The notes beneath the pieces are model-generated. The model saw only the letters and a program-made list of their open reading frames with translations, made no database searches and had not been told where the DNA came from. A DNA stretch of 64,000 nt from Pectinophora gossypiella (lineage: Eukaryota; Arthropoda; Insecta; Lepidoptera; Gelechiidae). Positions 21,086-32,701 of the stretch are shown piece after piece. Within the stretch, counting starts at the first letter, position 1, and each line of letters opens with the position of its first letter. Made by a program: the position numbers and the translations under genes. The DNA is taken from assembly GCF_024362695.1 (NCBI RefSeq), contig NC_065426.1, positions 6,292,236-6,356,235 of the forward strand, read 5' to 3'.

Positions 21086-21189
21086 TATGATTACATGGCA
21101 TTTAAACATAGCTGGCTAAGAGTATAACATAGGTGTATGTACTAACACCTCCACTAAACCGCACTAACCCGCTCCTATTATATTTGCAC

Positions 21190-21315
21190 AAAAATGTGCT
21201 GTACCCAAAGGTCGCCTGGAAGAAATTTCTGCATGAGCAATAAAGCCGCCTATTGTGCCTTTCTGCATCTGTAATCTGTTGTCCCTATTTCTGTATCTGA
21301 TAAAATACTTTATTA
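21190..21315 (+). repeat. Family S tail
   Basis: TACCCAAAGGTCGCCTGGAA, GAGCAATAAAGCCGCCTATT. Confidence 0.6.
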
Positions 21316-21708
21316 CTAGTTTACTACTACTGCCCAGCCCAATTTTACCCCAGAATCGACCCTAAGGCAAAACCCCTCCCGTTTTCTAGCTTCTATTCAA
21401 AGAACTAAGGCTTCCTACCTGAATTAATTCAATTCCCAGGCAATTCTCCCGGTAATACGGAGTAAATCATCGAGTGTGAACCGGTTAAGTCTGCGCTGAC
21501 TTATTGAAATGACCTCTAGCCAGACTCCATCAATTTTAATAACCATCTCCACTGCCATCGCTCCAGCGTCAGACAATTTATGGTGTGCTTAGTGCGAACA
21601 GTTTTAGTGGAGAATCATGTTGGTTGCACGTCCCGGAGTCTGTGTTTGAACTTAGAACGTAGAAAAAAATCTTCGAAATCTTCTATGTGATTATTCAGTC
21701 AACTTACA

Positions 21709-21868
21709 TACAGGGTGTAAGTAAAACTTTGAGGGTTTAGTTAGACAATGATTCTGAGTTGATATCAAGTGGAATTTTCCGTCGCAAAAGTATGGAACTG
21801 AAAATAATTAAAAAAAAAACACCTTAATTTTCATGACTTTTCCGACCGGATATTCCACTTGATATCAA
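21709..21868. mobile_element. Family B MITE, deleted copy
   Basis: TACAGGGTGTAAGTAAAA, then GATTCTGAGTTGATATCAAG and inverted TATTCCACTTGATATCAA; right terminal repeat lost. Confidence 0.65.
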
Positions 21869-22059
21869 TAAAATAAAGTGTTCAATAAAATCTATCTATC
21901 TATTATCATTATTATTACGGCGAAATATTGATATTGGTGTCAGAATAAATACCCAAGTCAAGTAATTTCCAACTACTCAAATCAGTTACTTTACTAAACT
22001 TCAGAAGTCAAATCACGAAATTACTATATTGCTGACATTGAAATTACTTTGGATGGAAG

Positions 22060-22175
22060 GTACACTGTGCCGTCATAGAAAAACGTGATATATTTTTAAT
22101 ACTTTAAAAAAAAACCAAAGTGTTTTCTGTTTTAGACCGGTCTTTATTTAGTAGTCAGAATTCCATAATTAATCC
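22060..22175 (+). repeat. Family V piece
   Basis: ACACTGTGCCGTCATAGAAA to GGTCTTTATTTAGTAGTCAG; 190 bp after a family B copy. Confidence 0.5.
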
Positions 22176-22179
22176 ATAA

Positions 22180-23595
22180 TACTTAGTGCAAGGAATACGA
22201 GAATATTTTCCCTGAAGAATTTTACGAAAATCAAATTTCTCCGTTTTTCTCTTCCATCCTAAACCATGCACGAAACTCAAGAGAAACAAAACGTATTAAT
22301 GCTATAAATTATATATGTGCTACGAATTTACTAACGTTTTCTCTAATATTTTATTTACTTTGCGCCTTGCGAAAACAAAGCTTTTTTCTTCCTTCCAAAC
22401 TTTCCCCAAGTTCAACTCTTATCGCAAATTAGTGGTAAAGTTACTACATTTACATGAATAATTACTGAGATATGAATCTTCGGGCCTAATTTACATTTTC
22501 CTACCTCCCTTATAAAGTGAAAGAGCTCCGTTTAAATTTTCATTTTAATTTTGAATTAATTTTTGAGGACCCCTGACAAAATGGCGTCTTAAAATAAGAT
22601 TTTTGAATTGTTAACTAGATTAAATCAAAGGTACTTGCCATTTTGTGAAGGAAAACAGTAGCCTACCACAAGTATTTACAAGTTTCGTTTGGTATTGATG
22701 ACGATTATGACAGACTTTCATTTTAGTTAGCCTAAAATAGAGCCGTCTTTCACTTACAAAGAGTGCATGACAGAGATAAAGCTAGTTTTAGAACTGACAA
22801 GTTGAATAAATTAAGTTGGTACCTGCAGGAATCGAAAAGTACCGATGTAGTCTTTTTATATAGGTACCTACTTATAGTGTTTTTATATTGACATGGTTTA
22901 TATTGTAGCTTTGTTTCGAATGGCATTCACTACTTGGCCGAACAAATATGGAGCACTGAGGACTTGTACATTATAAAATATATATTTTTTTAATTATTTA
23001 GTATTCTTGCGTGTCGCTACTTTACCTCAGTTTTAATAGGTTTTAATATAACATATTATCCCAAGCTAAATTTAGTTATTTATATAAGAAAATAGTTTTC
23101 AATATAACGTTTGAATTAACATTAAACACCATTACCAAAATAATTCGTTACCAAGCCTACTCTTTATCATCTCTAAATTATCACAATATTATCTACGAAT
23201 TATCTTTATCTTGGCTGTCAAAGTTCACTTTGCCCAAGTTTATTTTTATATCCTCCACAAGAGATAAAAGCCTCTTTCCTTTATCTCGAACCTGTGTAAC
23301 CTTCGTAAGATAAATACAAAAGAAACACTTACAAAGCTGTTTTCTTGGATACAGATAATAAATATACCTACCTTCAAACGTTGCTATTATCTGTTAGGCC
23401 GCGAATTGGAAGTCAGCGTTCAGCGAGGCGGTTGTAATAGCGATAGAGGTGCGTCTGAAACAAACGTACTGGTTATTATGGAATCGTTCTAGACAGCAGT
23501 GGGGTAGGGAGATTAAACGCGCGCGAAACGAGCGATTTTTGTTTTATTTATTAAATTCAACATGTAAAAACAACAAAAATACTACATAAATAAAA
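22180..23595. other. Essentially unassigned
   Basis: Only a family F scrap at 22915-22965 (CACTACTTGGCCGAACAAAT) and a GC-richer stretch at 23395-23530 stand out. Confidence 0.4.
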
Positions 23596-23599
23596 TCAA

Positions 23600-23820
23600 A
23601 TTAAATCAAATATACTTTATTGCACACAACATACAAAACAAATAAACAAAAAACAGCCTGTATACATCCCATTGCTGGGCACAGACCTAACCTCAATCAA
23701 CCGGAGGGGGTATGGAGCATACTTCACCACGCTGCTCCACTACGGGTTGGTGGAGGTGTTTTTAAGGCTAATAGCTGGGACCAACGGCTTAACGTGCCCT
23801 CCCAAACACAGAATACTAAA
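23600..23820 (-). mobile_element. Family X SINE-like repeat
   Basis: + strand: tail CAAATATACTTTATTGCACA, CCCATTGCTGGGCACAGACC, GGTATGGAGCATACTTCACC, and the reverse of the shared core (GGACCAACGGCTTAACGTGC). The second copy is 45268-45402. Confidence 0.6.
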
Positions 23821-24036
23821 ATGCTTAATTGTTTGATTTGTAAAATATACCTAAACCTTCGCTACATAAAAGCAATCTACAACAAAATAAGGGACAAACA
23901 ACATAATAACAAATTTTTCTAAAAACAAAACAGAGAAAGAAATAACAACAGCATCACGACTGTAGGTATTCCCAAAGAAAAATACGAGACACTAAGTATT
24001 AAGTACATAAAATTCAATCGTTCGGTAAAATTCATC

Positions 24037-24236
24037 GGCCTCCAGGGGTCCAGTGGTTTGAGCGTTGGGCTCACGATCCGGAGGTCCCGGGTTCAAATCC
24101 CGGTGGGGACACATCACGAAAATCCCTAGTTTGGTTATAGGACATTACAGGCTGATCACCTGATTGTCCGAAAGAAAGATGATCCGTGCTTCGGAAGGCA
24201 CGTTAAGCCGTTGGTCCCGTTTACTACTTACTGAAA
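24037..24236 (+). mobile_element. Family A SINE, 3'-truncated
   Basis: Well-kept head (GGGTTCAAATCCCGGTGGGG) and core CGTGCTTCGGAAGGCACGTT, stops at TTACTACTTACTGA. Confidence 0.8.
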
Positions 24237-24239
24237 GAG

Positions 24240-24955
24240 CTTGGGCCAGGTTTCCTAGCCAATTTGCAAACGGTCCTAATAAGTCACTCATTCACACAGG
24301 TATATAATATATAACACGTGGGTTTCGAGACGCCTCACAAATAAGCATCGTCCTTGACTTAAAACGTTCATTTAATATTGTCGGGTTATACGTTACCCAT
24401 TACAGATCGAAATGTTTGCAACTCGCCTAGGCAGTTACTAGCGATCAAATTCCGCCGTAATTCGACCAGAAGTTCTTCATTCGAAGCAAGAATTGTTTAA
24501 AAATGCAAATCTTGACACTATCCCTTGTAAGATAAAAAAGTCCCTTTAAATTTTGTCCATTATTTGAGGCAAATCTGATGGAAAATTTTATTTTATAGCG
24601 ATGTCAGATAACTTAATTTGGAATACAGTTTGTTCAAATTGATGTAAATATTTAAAAGCCTGTTGCATTTCCTTTCTGATAAGTTGTCGTTGTTTAAATT
24701 CACCATACAAATACAAATATACTTTATTTCACCAAAAAAAGAAATAATTAGAAAACAACTTTTAACTAGGTACAAAAAATAAGGCGAGGAGAAATGTAAA
24801 AAAAAATGGAATTTAAAGATTGCGGGTACAAACTATAAGTACAACTTATCAATAAACCCTACAAACCTAAACCAACCAATAAACCTGACATAGCAGGCAA
24901 AGATCTGTGTCTGATAGCCCATGGATAACATAATTTCAAAAGTTGTTATGTACCT
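24240..24955. other. Mostly unassigned
   Basis: A - strand retroelement tail at 24712-24750 (CAAATATACTTTATTTCACC); otherwise nothing. Confidence 0.4.
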
Positions 24956-24959
24956 ATAA

Positions 24960-25356
24960 AGCCAAGTTGCAAACGATTATGGCAATTGAAAATCACAGTG
25001 CCTTCACTGTTTTCTATTTATGGCTGTTTCGTAAAGCCACAGTGACAAAAATGTCCGTTACATTTTTACATGTACGTAGTCGATGTCAGGGGTCTATGGG
25101 CCCCTGAAATGACTCATGCAACGACTACCTACTTACATCAGTAAGTAATAACCGGGACCAACGGCTTAACGTGCCTTCCGAAACACGGATCACGGACAAT
25201 CAGGTGATCAGTCTGTAATGTCCTAACCAAACTAGGGATCACAAAGTGTGATTTGTCCCTACCGGGATTCAAACTCGGGACCTCCGGATTGTGAGCACGA
25301 CGCTCAACTACTGGACCACGGACGCCGCGATTGTCATAATCGTTTGCAACTCGGCT
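24960..25356. mobile_element. Inverted-repeat element carrying a nested family A SINE
   Basis: 24960-24986 (AGCCAAGTTGCAAACGATTA, GGCAAT) is mirrored at 25330-25356 (ATTGTC, ATAATCGTTTGCAACTCGGC), 25 of 27 bases. A - strand family A SINE fills 25085-25328, touching the right arm. The SINE has head, core and most of the body. Confidence 0.65.
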
Positions 25357-25359
25357 ACG

Positions 25360-26110
25360 GCCCAAGCTAGAAAATCTGTAGGTACGTTACAATTTCAATA
25401 CAGTAGGTATCTATTTATTTAATTCTTATTTATTAAAAATAAGTACAGTACTTAATACATTTTTTTATAATTGACGGTGCAACAAAAACCAACTTTGGTT
25501 TGTCCGTACACCGACATTCACCATCGTCGCTTCCAATTTACAATATAATAATCATGCTCGAACAAATAGATAAAGAACATGTACGTAGGAATTTATTCAG
25601 TTATAAGATTGCAGATATCAATTTTACAAAGATGTTCCCTACCATAAACAAAACGAAACCTTTTTCATCAGAATACCGAGCTCCATTTTCGGGCTATAAA
25701 CTATTCTATCTGGCACTTACAAACAAAGAAAACGTATCCATTCACAATTGTCCGTGAATGGGGTAAGCGGGACAGTTCGGGCCCCGAGGGTCGAGATTGT
25801 CCCTTCAATGGGTGAGGGAATAATAAGCTCCTCGACAAAATAAGGGGAAAGATGGGGCGGAGGTGATTTCAGTAGGCGTCACTGGTACCGTTACCCGATT
25901 TCTATTTAAGCGAAAAATGTCTTGTCTGGAAAATTGGGAGTGGAAGCGAAAACAAGAATAAAAAAATAAATAAAAAAAGCAAAATCTCCAAAGTCTAGAC
26001 CACAGACGAAGGGTAGCTTGTCTGTCGGTCTTTTATAGGATACACTTCTGTGAGTATGCGCGGGAACTTCACGAGTTAATTCCACCCACTCCATTCCATC
26101 TACGGACAAC
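25360..26110. other. No recognisable feature
   Basis: The 85-codon frame at 25500 and the 67-codon frame at 25906 show no motif. Confidence 0.4.
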
Positions 26111-26116
26111 TAGGCG

Positions 26117-26410
26117 TTGGCATCATCATCAGCCCATTAACGTCCCCACTGCTTGGGCACGGGCCTTCCCTATGGATGGATAGGGAGATCGGGCCTTGAA
26201 CCATCACGCGGGCCCAGTGCGGATCGATGGTTATTAGTGACTGCTAATGCAGCCGGGACCAACGGCTTAACGTGCCTTCCGAAGCACGGAGGAGCTCGAG
26301 ATGAAAACTTTTTTTTTTGGTGGTCACCCATCCTATGACCGGCCTTGAAAGTTGCTTAACTTCAACAATCGTAGACCGAGCGCGTTTACCGCTGCGCCAC
26401 CGAGCTCCTC
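26117..26410 (-). mobile_element. Composite tRNA/5S-like SINE, full length
   Basis: Read on the - strand: tRNA-like head GAGCTCGGTGGCGCAGCGGT; a 5S rRNA-like part GAAGTTAAGCAAC (26358-26370) and GGATGGGTGACCACC (26320-26334); poly(A); the shared core CGTGCTTCGGAAGGCACGTT (26264-26283); and a tail GAAGGCCCGTGCCCAAGCAG ending (TGA)n. About 294 bp. Confidence 0.75.
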
Positions 26411-26424
26411 ACCACCGAACTAGG

Positions 26425-26600
26425 TGTTGGCATTTCATCCTTATGTTGTGGTCATACCACTCTTCCTTTTTAATGCGAACAACGAAGCACTGGAACTGTC
26501 TGCCGTTGTCCGTTTTTCCAGCTCTTTATAATCTGGGAGTCTTCAAGGCTAGAGTGAATAGGCATTTGCTAAGTAAGCGTGATCCTCCCTAGACCACATT
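26425..26600 (+). pseudogene. LINE ORF2 C-terminal remnant
   Basis: Reads F-L-M-R-T-T-K-H-W-N-C-L-P, then VFPALYNLGVFKARVNRHLL and a stop: the R-T-x-x-x-W-N-x-L-P...FKxRVNxxL pattern closing many Jockey/CR1-like polyproteins. Confidence 0.65.
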
Positions 26601-26604
26601 GTTT

Positions 26605-27039
26605 CTTACCATCATCATCAAAGTGAAACTTGACACTAAAATTTCAATATGGGTTAAAGATGATGATGATGGGTGAGAGCCTTTGTCCCGTCATTTAATT
26701 AATGTCATCTGCGGCAAATTCACAATAAGTCACGTCGAAAAGAAAGTGATGATTACCAGTCCACAGCCCATAAATACATTTTTACCGGGTGAGACTCCTT
26801 AGTTCTCCTCATTTTTCTAGCAAAGTACTTAACAAAATACAATAAGTACTTTTTATGACAATAAAAAACTCAGATTGTAACGTCGAAGTCAGATTCGATC
26901 AGCGTTAAGTCTACGACGTCTTACATGACAGTTTTTAGTTGCTATCTGTCGGTCAAAAACAAACCTTAATAAAAATATAATATTTAAAGAAAGTAAAAAA
27001 CGTTTATTATAAAATGACAGCACAGTAACAGATAAAAAC
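26605..27039. other. Mostly unassigned
   Basis: A family F scrap on the - strand at 26697-26740 (GTCATCTGCGGCAAATTCAC); the rest is AT-rich. Confidence 0.4.
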
Positions 27040-27053
27040 AAAACACGGAATAA

Positions 27054-27186
27054 TTAAAACACATTATAACGGGTTCTTACCGCGTTTAAATATCGGAAGT
27101 CTCATATCCCTATTTTAAACGCGGTTAGAACCCGTTATTATGTGTTTTAATTATGATAATAACCACGTAAACTTAAAGCAATGTAT
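27054..27186. mobile_element. Family C snap-back element with 14-bp target duplication
   Basis: 133 bp, starting TTAAAACACATTATAACGGG and ending AACTTAAAGCAATGTAT. AAAACACGGAATAA occurs at 27040-27053 and again at 27187-27200. The arms share ACGGGTTCTTACCGCG / CGCGGTTAGAACCCGT. The loop of the larger copy at 2638 is absent. Confidence 0.75.
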
Positions 27187-27608
27187 AAAACACGGAATAA
27201 CACGTTACTTACAATCAAAACACGTAATAAAACCAACTTACACAAGAGAGTACAAATAAATAAGTAAACATTCAGGCAAATTGTAATTTGGTACAAATTA
27301 ACTTCAAGTAGTCGCATCTTTAAGTCAAATCTTAAAAACGAGCTATGTAATACCCTGACCACCGTCAGTATATTTCTATTCGGGCCCAATATGCCCCAAT
27401 TCCATAATCTGCGATGCGGTCGGAATATTTCCTCAGAATATTGAAAATGTTTACGTCCCCGGATTTGATTTCACCTTGGGACGCTGCAATCAACAGCTAC
27501 AAGATTCCCTCCGTATCGAGTTATAGTAAGTATACTTGTTTTTACCTTATTTTCCAATATATTTAAATGCTTCTGGGTACTGACGTTACATTACGTAACT
27601 GAAAGGGA

Positions 27609-27740
27609 AGAATAGACTCGACCATTATAAACGGCGGCGATACAGCTCACCATATCACGTTGATCTAACAGAAAGCTCGGTGAAGTATGGGTACTTAGTT
27701 CATCTTACGATGGACGTACCTCTGACTCTTGACTGGTCTT
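27609..27740 (+). repeat. Family G repeat, nearly whole
   Basis: CTCGACCATTATAAACGGCG, CTAACAGAAAGCTCGGTGAA, TAGTTCATCTTACGATGGAC. Confidence 0.65.
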
Positions 27741-27918
27741 GGGCTTTTGTTACGTTGTGTTTGATGATAAAATATAGTCCACACCACGTAGGTCTAACGC
27801 CCTAGATATAAAATGCTAAGTAACTGATGAGGCAAGAAAAATATATATCTCTAGTTACAAGCCCCAGTCTAGTTAACACCCAAATATAGCAAGATATTCT
27901 ATATCTGGGTATTATTAT

Positions 27919-28301
27919 TAGAGATGCAACGACTAGTCGCCGAATAGTCGGGAAAGCCGACTAGTCGGCTGTTTGAATATTTTAGCTTCAAGATACAGTA
28001 AATACTTGATATAACAACTCAGAAAATAATAATTAATTAATATTTGGAATAAGAAATAAGTAGTATGTATTGCCATCGGTCAAAAATATTTAATAATATT
28101 TTTTTCAATAATAATGTAATAATTGTAAATTTCTGATGTTATGAATAAGTTCTTCATACTTAGTTTCTTGTATATTTCCAACTTCAGAAATGGTATTTTC
28201 CTAAAAAGTAGTGCCTGACTAGACGGCCGACTAGTCGGTTACCTGTGCCAACTAACCGGTCAGTCGACTAGTCGATCAAACCAGTAGTCGGCACATCTCT
28301 A
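27919..28301. mobile_element. hAT-like non-autonomous element with 8-bp TSD
   Basis: The inverted ends TAGAGATG...CGACTAGTCG and CGACTACTGG-type right end (ending CATCTCTA) enclose 383 bp. ATTATTAT occurs immediately outside both ends (27911-27918, 28302-28309). An 8-bp duplication with TAGAG-type ends is the hAT signature. Subterminal GACTAGTCGRC motifs repeat several times. There is no transposase frame. Confidence 0.82.
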
Positions 28302-28309
28302 ATTATTAT

Positions 28310-28700
28310 CAACAGAACGGGAAAACAAACACCAACCCCGTATAGACACTCAATTAAAAATGCATCCCAGTCGCACTGATTAATGCACTCCGCACCCATC
28401 CATCATGCAACTAAAATTGCCCCATTCAGAAACTTTAGACATTCGCATTCGCACCTATTTCCGCTCTCGCAATTTTTCACAACAATCCAATTTGTATAGG
28501 AAGCGAAAGGCGAATTTATTACTCGCTATTCCTATAGCTCTGGTGCATAGGAAATAATTTTTGGACACGAAAAATTGCATGGCGACAAATCCATGATATT
28601 TTGAATGTTACTGAGAATAGGAAATGTGTTTGAATTGTGAATATTAAAGTTCAAATTCAAATTCAAAAATTTATATATTTATTCACTTTAGTATTTTTAT
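28310..28700. other. No recognisable feature
   Basis: Nothing supported. Confidence 0.4.
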
Positions 28701-28704
28701 ACAT

Positions 28705-28860
28705 TGTTTGAGGTTTACGCGGATATTATCATAATTAGAACACATAATACCGGGTTCTTACCGCGTTATAATCATTATATCGGGAGTGTCATATTCCTGA
28801 TAATAATGTGGTAAAAACCCGGTATTATGTTTTTTAATTATCGTAATTTTTTACATAACG
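28705..28860. mobile_element. Family C element, diverged
   Basis: TTTACGCGGATATTATCATA, then AATACCGGGTTCTTACCGCG and the inverted AAAACCCGGTATTATG. It overlaps the start of a family D repeat on the - strand at 28852. A short family C scrap (GCGGTAAGAACCCGGTATT) is also at 45441-45459. Confidence 0.55.
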
Positions 28861-28925
28861 AACGTCTCACCCGCCTAAAACTACTGCTGCTTCTCACAAC
28901 CTGTTAACGGCTATCATAGAGTGCC
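28852..28925 (-). repeat. Family D fragment
   Basis: TTACATAACGAACGTCTCAC and CTGCTTCTCACAACCTGTTA. Confidence 0.6.
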
Positions 28926-29415
28926 GCTAGTAAAATTGGTGATCCCTGCTCTAGAGCCTTGTCGTCATGCCCAACCTAGTTATCACAACGGATGTACATC
29001 TGTCCGACTCATAGATTCTAGAGAAGTTCTTTTCTAGAAAGTAAGATTTAAACTCTCATTGTCATTCACATAAGTTCACATTTCAACTAGGTTTATTTGA
29101 CAAGTACTTCTTATTCACTTACTGAATAAACTCCCTCGGGAGAAACTGCGACTTTGTACTGAGGACAGAAAAAGTGTGTCATACGAAAAAATACTTAAGT
29201 ATTTTAATTTTCGTCGATACGGCTCACCACGTATCAATTTTCTCTTTGAGAATCGATTTAAATAACATAAAGGACAGATGTAAACGGAGGTAATAATCAC
29301 AATAAGTACCTATATACATATTTCATTATTCAAGCTATATTTACCAATATAAGTCACTGGTCCTGTGTGTTACCGGCTTGTTTCAGAAACGGTGACGGCC
29401 GGTTCGGACACCGGT

Positions 29416-29475
29416 ACCGTCTCATCCGCCTAAAGCTACTGCTGCGGGGGGGGGGGTATGGGGGGGGTATGAGAT
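29416..29475. repeat. Family D scrap running into G tracts
   Basis: CGTCTCATCCGCCTAAAGCT is family D reverse strand, followed by a 13-G run and, after TAT, an 8-G run. Confidence 0.65.
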
Positions 29476-29670
29476 TATGTGACATACTTTTTAACCAGAC
29501 CATTGATATATTTATTTGTTATCTACATTAATCTGATTTTAACCCTTTCATGATTAAACCGCTGAACCGAATTCAATTAAATTCGGTATGACGCTTATAT
29601 TAATTTACTTATACTTATATTAATTAGCGTCATAATGGCGGTACTAGTATATGATTGGAGTTTTAGAAGG

Positions 29671-29975
29671 TTCTTCTATCGTGTGGGTTGTGAGGTCACG
29701 CCTGGTGTCAGGGTTACTATTGAGCCGCCAAAGGCCCCTGACATGGCTCATGGTAACGACTACTTACTTACATCAGTAAGTAGTAACCGGGACCAACGGC
29801 TTAACGTGCCTTCCGAAGCACGGATTATCTTAATTTCGGACAATCAGGTGATCAGCCAGTAATGTCCTGACCAAACTAGGGACCACAAAGTATTTTTTGT
29901 GATATTTCCCCACCGGGAATCCAACCCGGGACCTCCGGATCGTGCGCCCAACGCTCACATTGGACCACGGAGGTC
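29671..29975 (-). mobile_element. Family A SINE, full length
   Basis: On + it runs TTCTTCTATCGTGTGGGTTG to GACCACGGAGGTC, with core reverse complement AACGTGCCTTCCGAAGCACG and head TCCAACCCGGGACCTCCGGA. Confidence 0.85.
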
Positions 29976-29979
29976 GTAC

Positions 29980-31200
29980 GTACTGGATAGGTAGTAAATA
30001 TGTATTGTAATTATCTAGATCCGGTTCGCCGTTTTGTCTGGTCCCGCCATCTTGACGTCTAGATTGCGGGACCACAGTTTAACGTCTATATCTTTTGAAT
30101 GAGACAGGTACTACATTTTTTAGTTTAGGTACCAAATAGTACTGGACGGTTACTATATATAACAATATTCAATTTCAACATAAAGCAATTGGTCTCGCCG
30201 TTTTGACGCTAATACATATAGGAATTCGGGCTTTTACAGTGACATATATGTATTATACAGAGTGTAATTCCTAAAGGCGATAAACAAACTGCGATGATCT
30301 TCAGTGCGAATGTTCATCACTGCTTGAAACATAAATATGGATTATAGTCATGTTCGAAAAAAAAATTCAAAAATATTTTTATTTATTTTTCAAAATTGGC
30401 TTACAAAGTTAGCGCTTTTTGAACGTCAAAAAAATTTAATTACATATTATGTAACTAGCTGTAAAACTACTACCACATCGGAATCTGTAACGCTGAGGGA
30501 AAGACGTGGCCAGAAAACCTCCCAGCACAGGGCCCTAGTCCTACTGTTTCATGTTTTCCTTTCTTTTCTATTTTAAATCCAGTTGTTGACTAAAATGAAC
30601 AAAAAAAAATGATTTGATAAACTATTTCAATTTTTGGATTTTGACAGGTAATTGTGCCTCACTAACCTAATATCACTAATATAATTATGTAACTTTACTA
30701 CATATTCGACAAAAAAGCACTACACTTATTTATTTGCGACAAGTACTTACTTGAAACTTACTTGAAAGAAATAAAAATACAAAAGTGATCTACTTATTAA
30801 AAAGCTGCAAACTTTAACACCTACTATTTAAACCCAAAAAAATAATATTACAAGAGATGCAACTGAATCAAGACACCCTACTAAGAGTCTTCGACTTACC
30901 AAAGTCGAAAGAAAGACGCCCTAAACTTTCTAAAAACTATTATTACAATCAGAAAAGTTGTGAAAGAAAACTTTTTAAACAGCCAAGTTTCTGATAAAAG
31001 TTACAGAAATAATATTTGTTTCAATATGATTGACAATGCCTATGAATAATAACGACCTTTCTACGTTTTCACAATACGTACCTACTTACTCAAAACTAAA
31101 ACTTTAGTATTGTACTGAGTAATCTTCATAATTAGACATCTGCGGTCAATATCTCTTGAATTTTTATAATAATAATAATATTATTTATGTAAGTATAATG
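29980..31200. other. No recognisable feature
   Basis: 1.2 kb of AT-rich sequence; the longest clean gap in the window. No exon, repeat or RNA gene supported. Confidence 0.45.
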
Positions 31201-31204
31201 TTGT

Positions 31205-31310
31205 TTTTGGTTTGGTGAGGTGTGGGTACTTAGTTCATCTTGCATTGGATGTGCGTCTGACTACACTGGGGATGTACTCGTAGTCGTGAGCTAATGTGTT
31301 ATGTTTGTTA
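31205..31310 (+). repeat. Family G piece
   Basis: TTTGGTGAGGTGTGGGTACT, TAGTCGTGAGCTAATGTG. Confidence 0.55.
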
Positions 31311-31713
31311 TGGTTTTAAACATATGGTGACCTATCGTCCATATTAGTCGAGTAAATAAAGGGCCAATTTCTTATTTGCCAGGGACAAGTTAGATTTTTG
31401 ATATTTTTCTAATTGTTTTTTTTTTAATCTGATTGTCGGGATAACACCACCGCCCTTGATCCGCTTTTGTTTAACACTGGTTTAAAAGATTACTCAATTA
31501 AAAGTTTGTTGATACTTAGGATCTCGTTTAATTTTTTATTGTTGTTTTGTTATTGACTGTATAACTGTTGATTTTTTTAACTATCCTACAGCCTTCTTTA
31601 GCTCTCACACTATCTCTGTACCAAACATAATCAGTGAATAGGCCATCTTTTACCAGAGAGTGTCACTTTTAGATATTTTGCGCTTTTATTAACTTACTAA
31701 CCCCATCAACCAC

Positions 31714-31767
31714 ATAAGGTTGATGGGGTTGGTAATTCACCTCACAATCCACACGATAGAAGAATAT
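31714..31767 (+). mobile_element. Family A SINE 3' scrap
   Basis: AGGTTGATGGGGTTGGTAAT and CACAATCCACACGATAGAAG. Confidence 0.6.
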
Positions 31768-31794
31768 TAACTTACCAGCGATCCGCCCCGGCTT

Positions 31795-32025
31795 CGCTCG
31801 GGTCCTATGCTGAGGAAAAAATGAAATTATTTACGACATCACATTAAAAGGTATTTCTCGACTTTTTAATGGATGTTATTATACATATAAACCTTCCTTT
31901 TGAATCACTCTATCTATTAAAAAAAACCGCATCAAAATCCGTTGCGTAGTTTCAAAGATTTGAGCGTACATAGGGATATAGGGACAGAAAAGGCGACTTT
32001 GTTTTATACTATGTAGTGATTCCTT
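31795..32025 (+). repeat. Family P repeat
   Basis: CTTCGCTCGGGTCCTATGCT, AAACCGCATCAAAATCCGTT, GACTTTGTTTTATACTATGT: a common lepidopteran dispersed repeat; class unsure. A related piece is inside 15221-15847. Confidence 0.55.
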
Positions 32026-32029
32026 AGTA

Positions 32030-32650
32030 GCGGTATTTCGAAGCGAGGTGTGCTAGAGGCTAGAAAAGAACAGCAATACATTAAGTGAAGTGACGCCGCC
32101 ATTGTAGCGCCCTTCCGTTTCCGGTTGACCTGTTTACCTGCTGTAGAGAGGCTGCAGTTTACACAAACTGTCTAATAAAATGCTCTTACAAAGAGTATAG
32201 ATGGTAGCCTATTCTTATTTCAACAACATAACAACTCATAATCTCATATTGTTAGTCTAAGTATATAGTTATATTATATAATAGGTATCTATGTAGGTAT
32301 AGTATATTATAATATATGTGTTTATATTTATAGAGGCTTAGGCATATATGTGTGTTCCCATAGTCTGCTTTTTTATATATATTTATTTTAGTTTTTTAAA
32401 CGGTTTTATGCGTAGATATAATTATTATAATGTATTTCATAATATATGTTGCACCTCTTTTTATTCTCACGCAGATATTCTAATACTACCTCTGGGTTGG
32501 CTGGAAGAGATCTCTCTTAGAGATAACTCCACCCTTGTAAACGTCCATTTCATGTTTGTTATGTAACTAGTTGTTAAGTGCAATAAAGTATATAAACATA
32601 TCGTCACGCCCGTGTATCCGAAGTAGGCAGACGTGTATTATCATAATAAT
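32030..32650 (+). other. AT-rich with a retroelement-like tail
   Basis: 32492-32605 has TTGGCTGGAAGAGATCTCTC and GTTAAGTGCAATAAAGTATA, a LINE-type tail. The rest is unassigned. Confidence 0.45.
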
Positions 32651-32653
32651 ATA

Positions 32654-32701
32654 GGGTGCTCATGCCACCGCAGCGAATATTGAGGGGGATGATTCAGACC
32701 A
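32654..32701. repeat. Family B left terminus only
   Basis: AGGGTGCTCATGCCACCGCA, GAGGGGGATGATTCAGACCA. Confidence 0.55.

Noticed and set aside
26305..26370. 5S rRNA gene
   Set aside because: Only internal 5S-like motifs are present and they lie inside a composite SINE.
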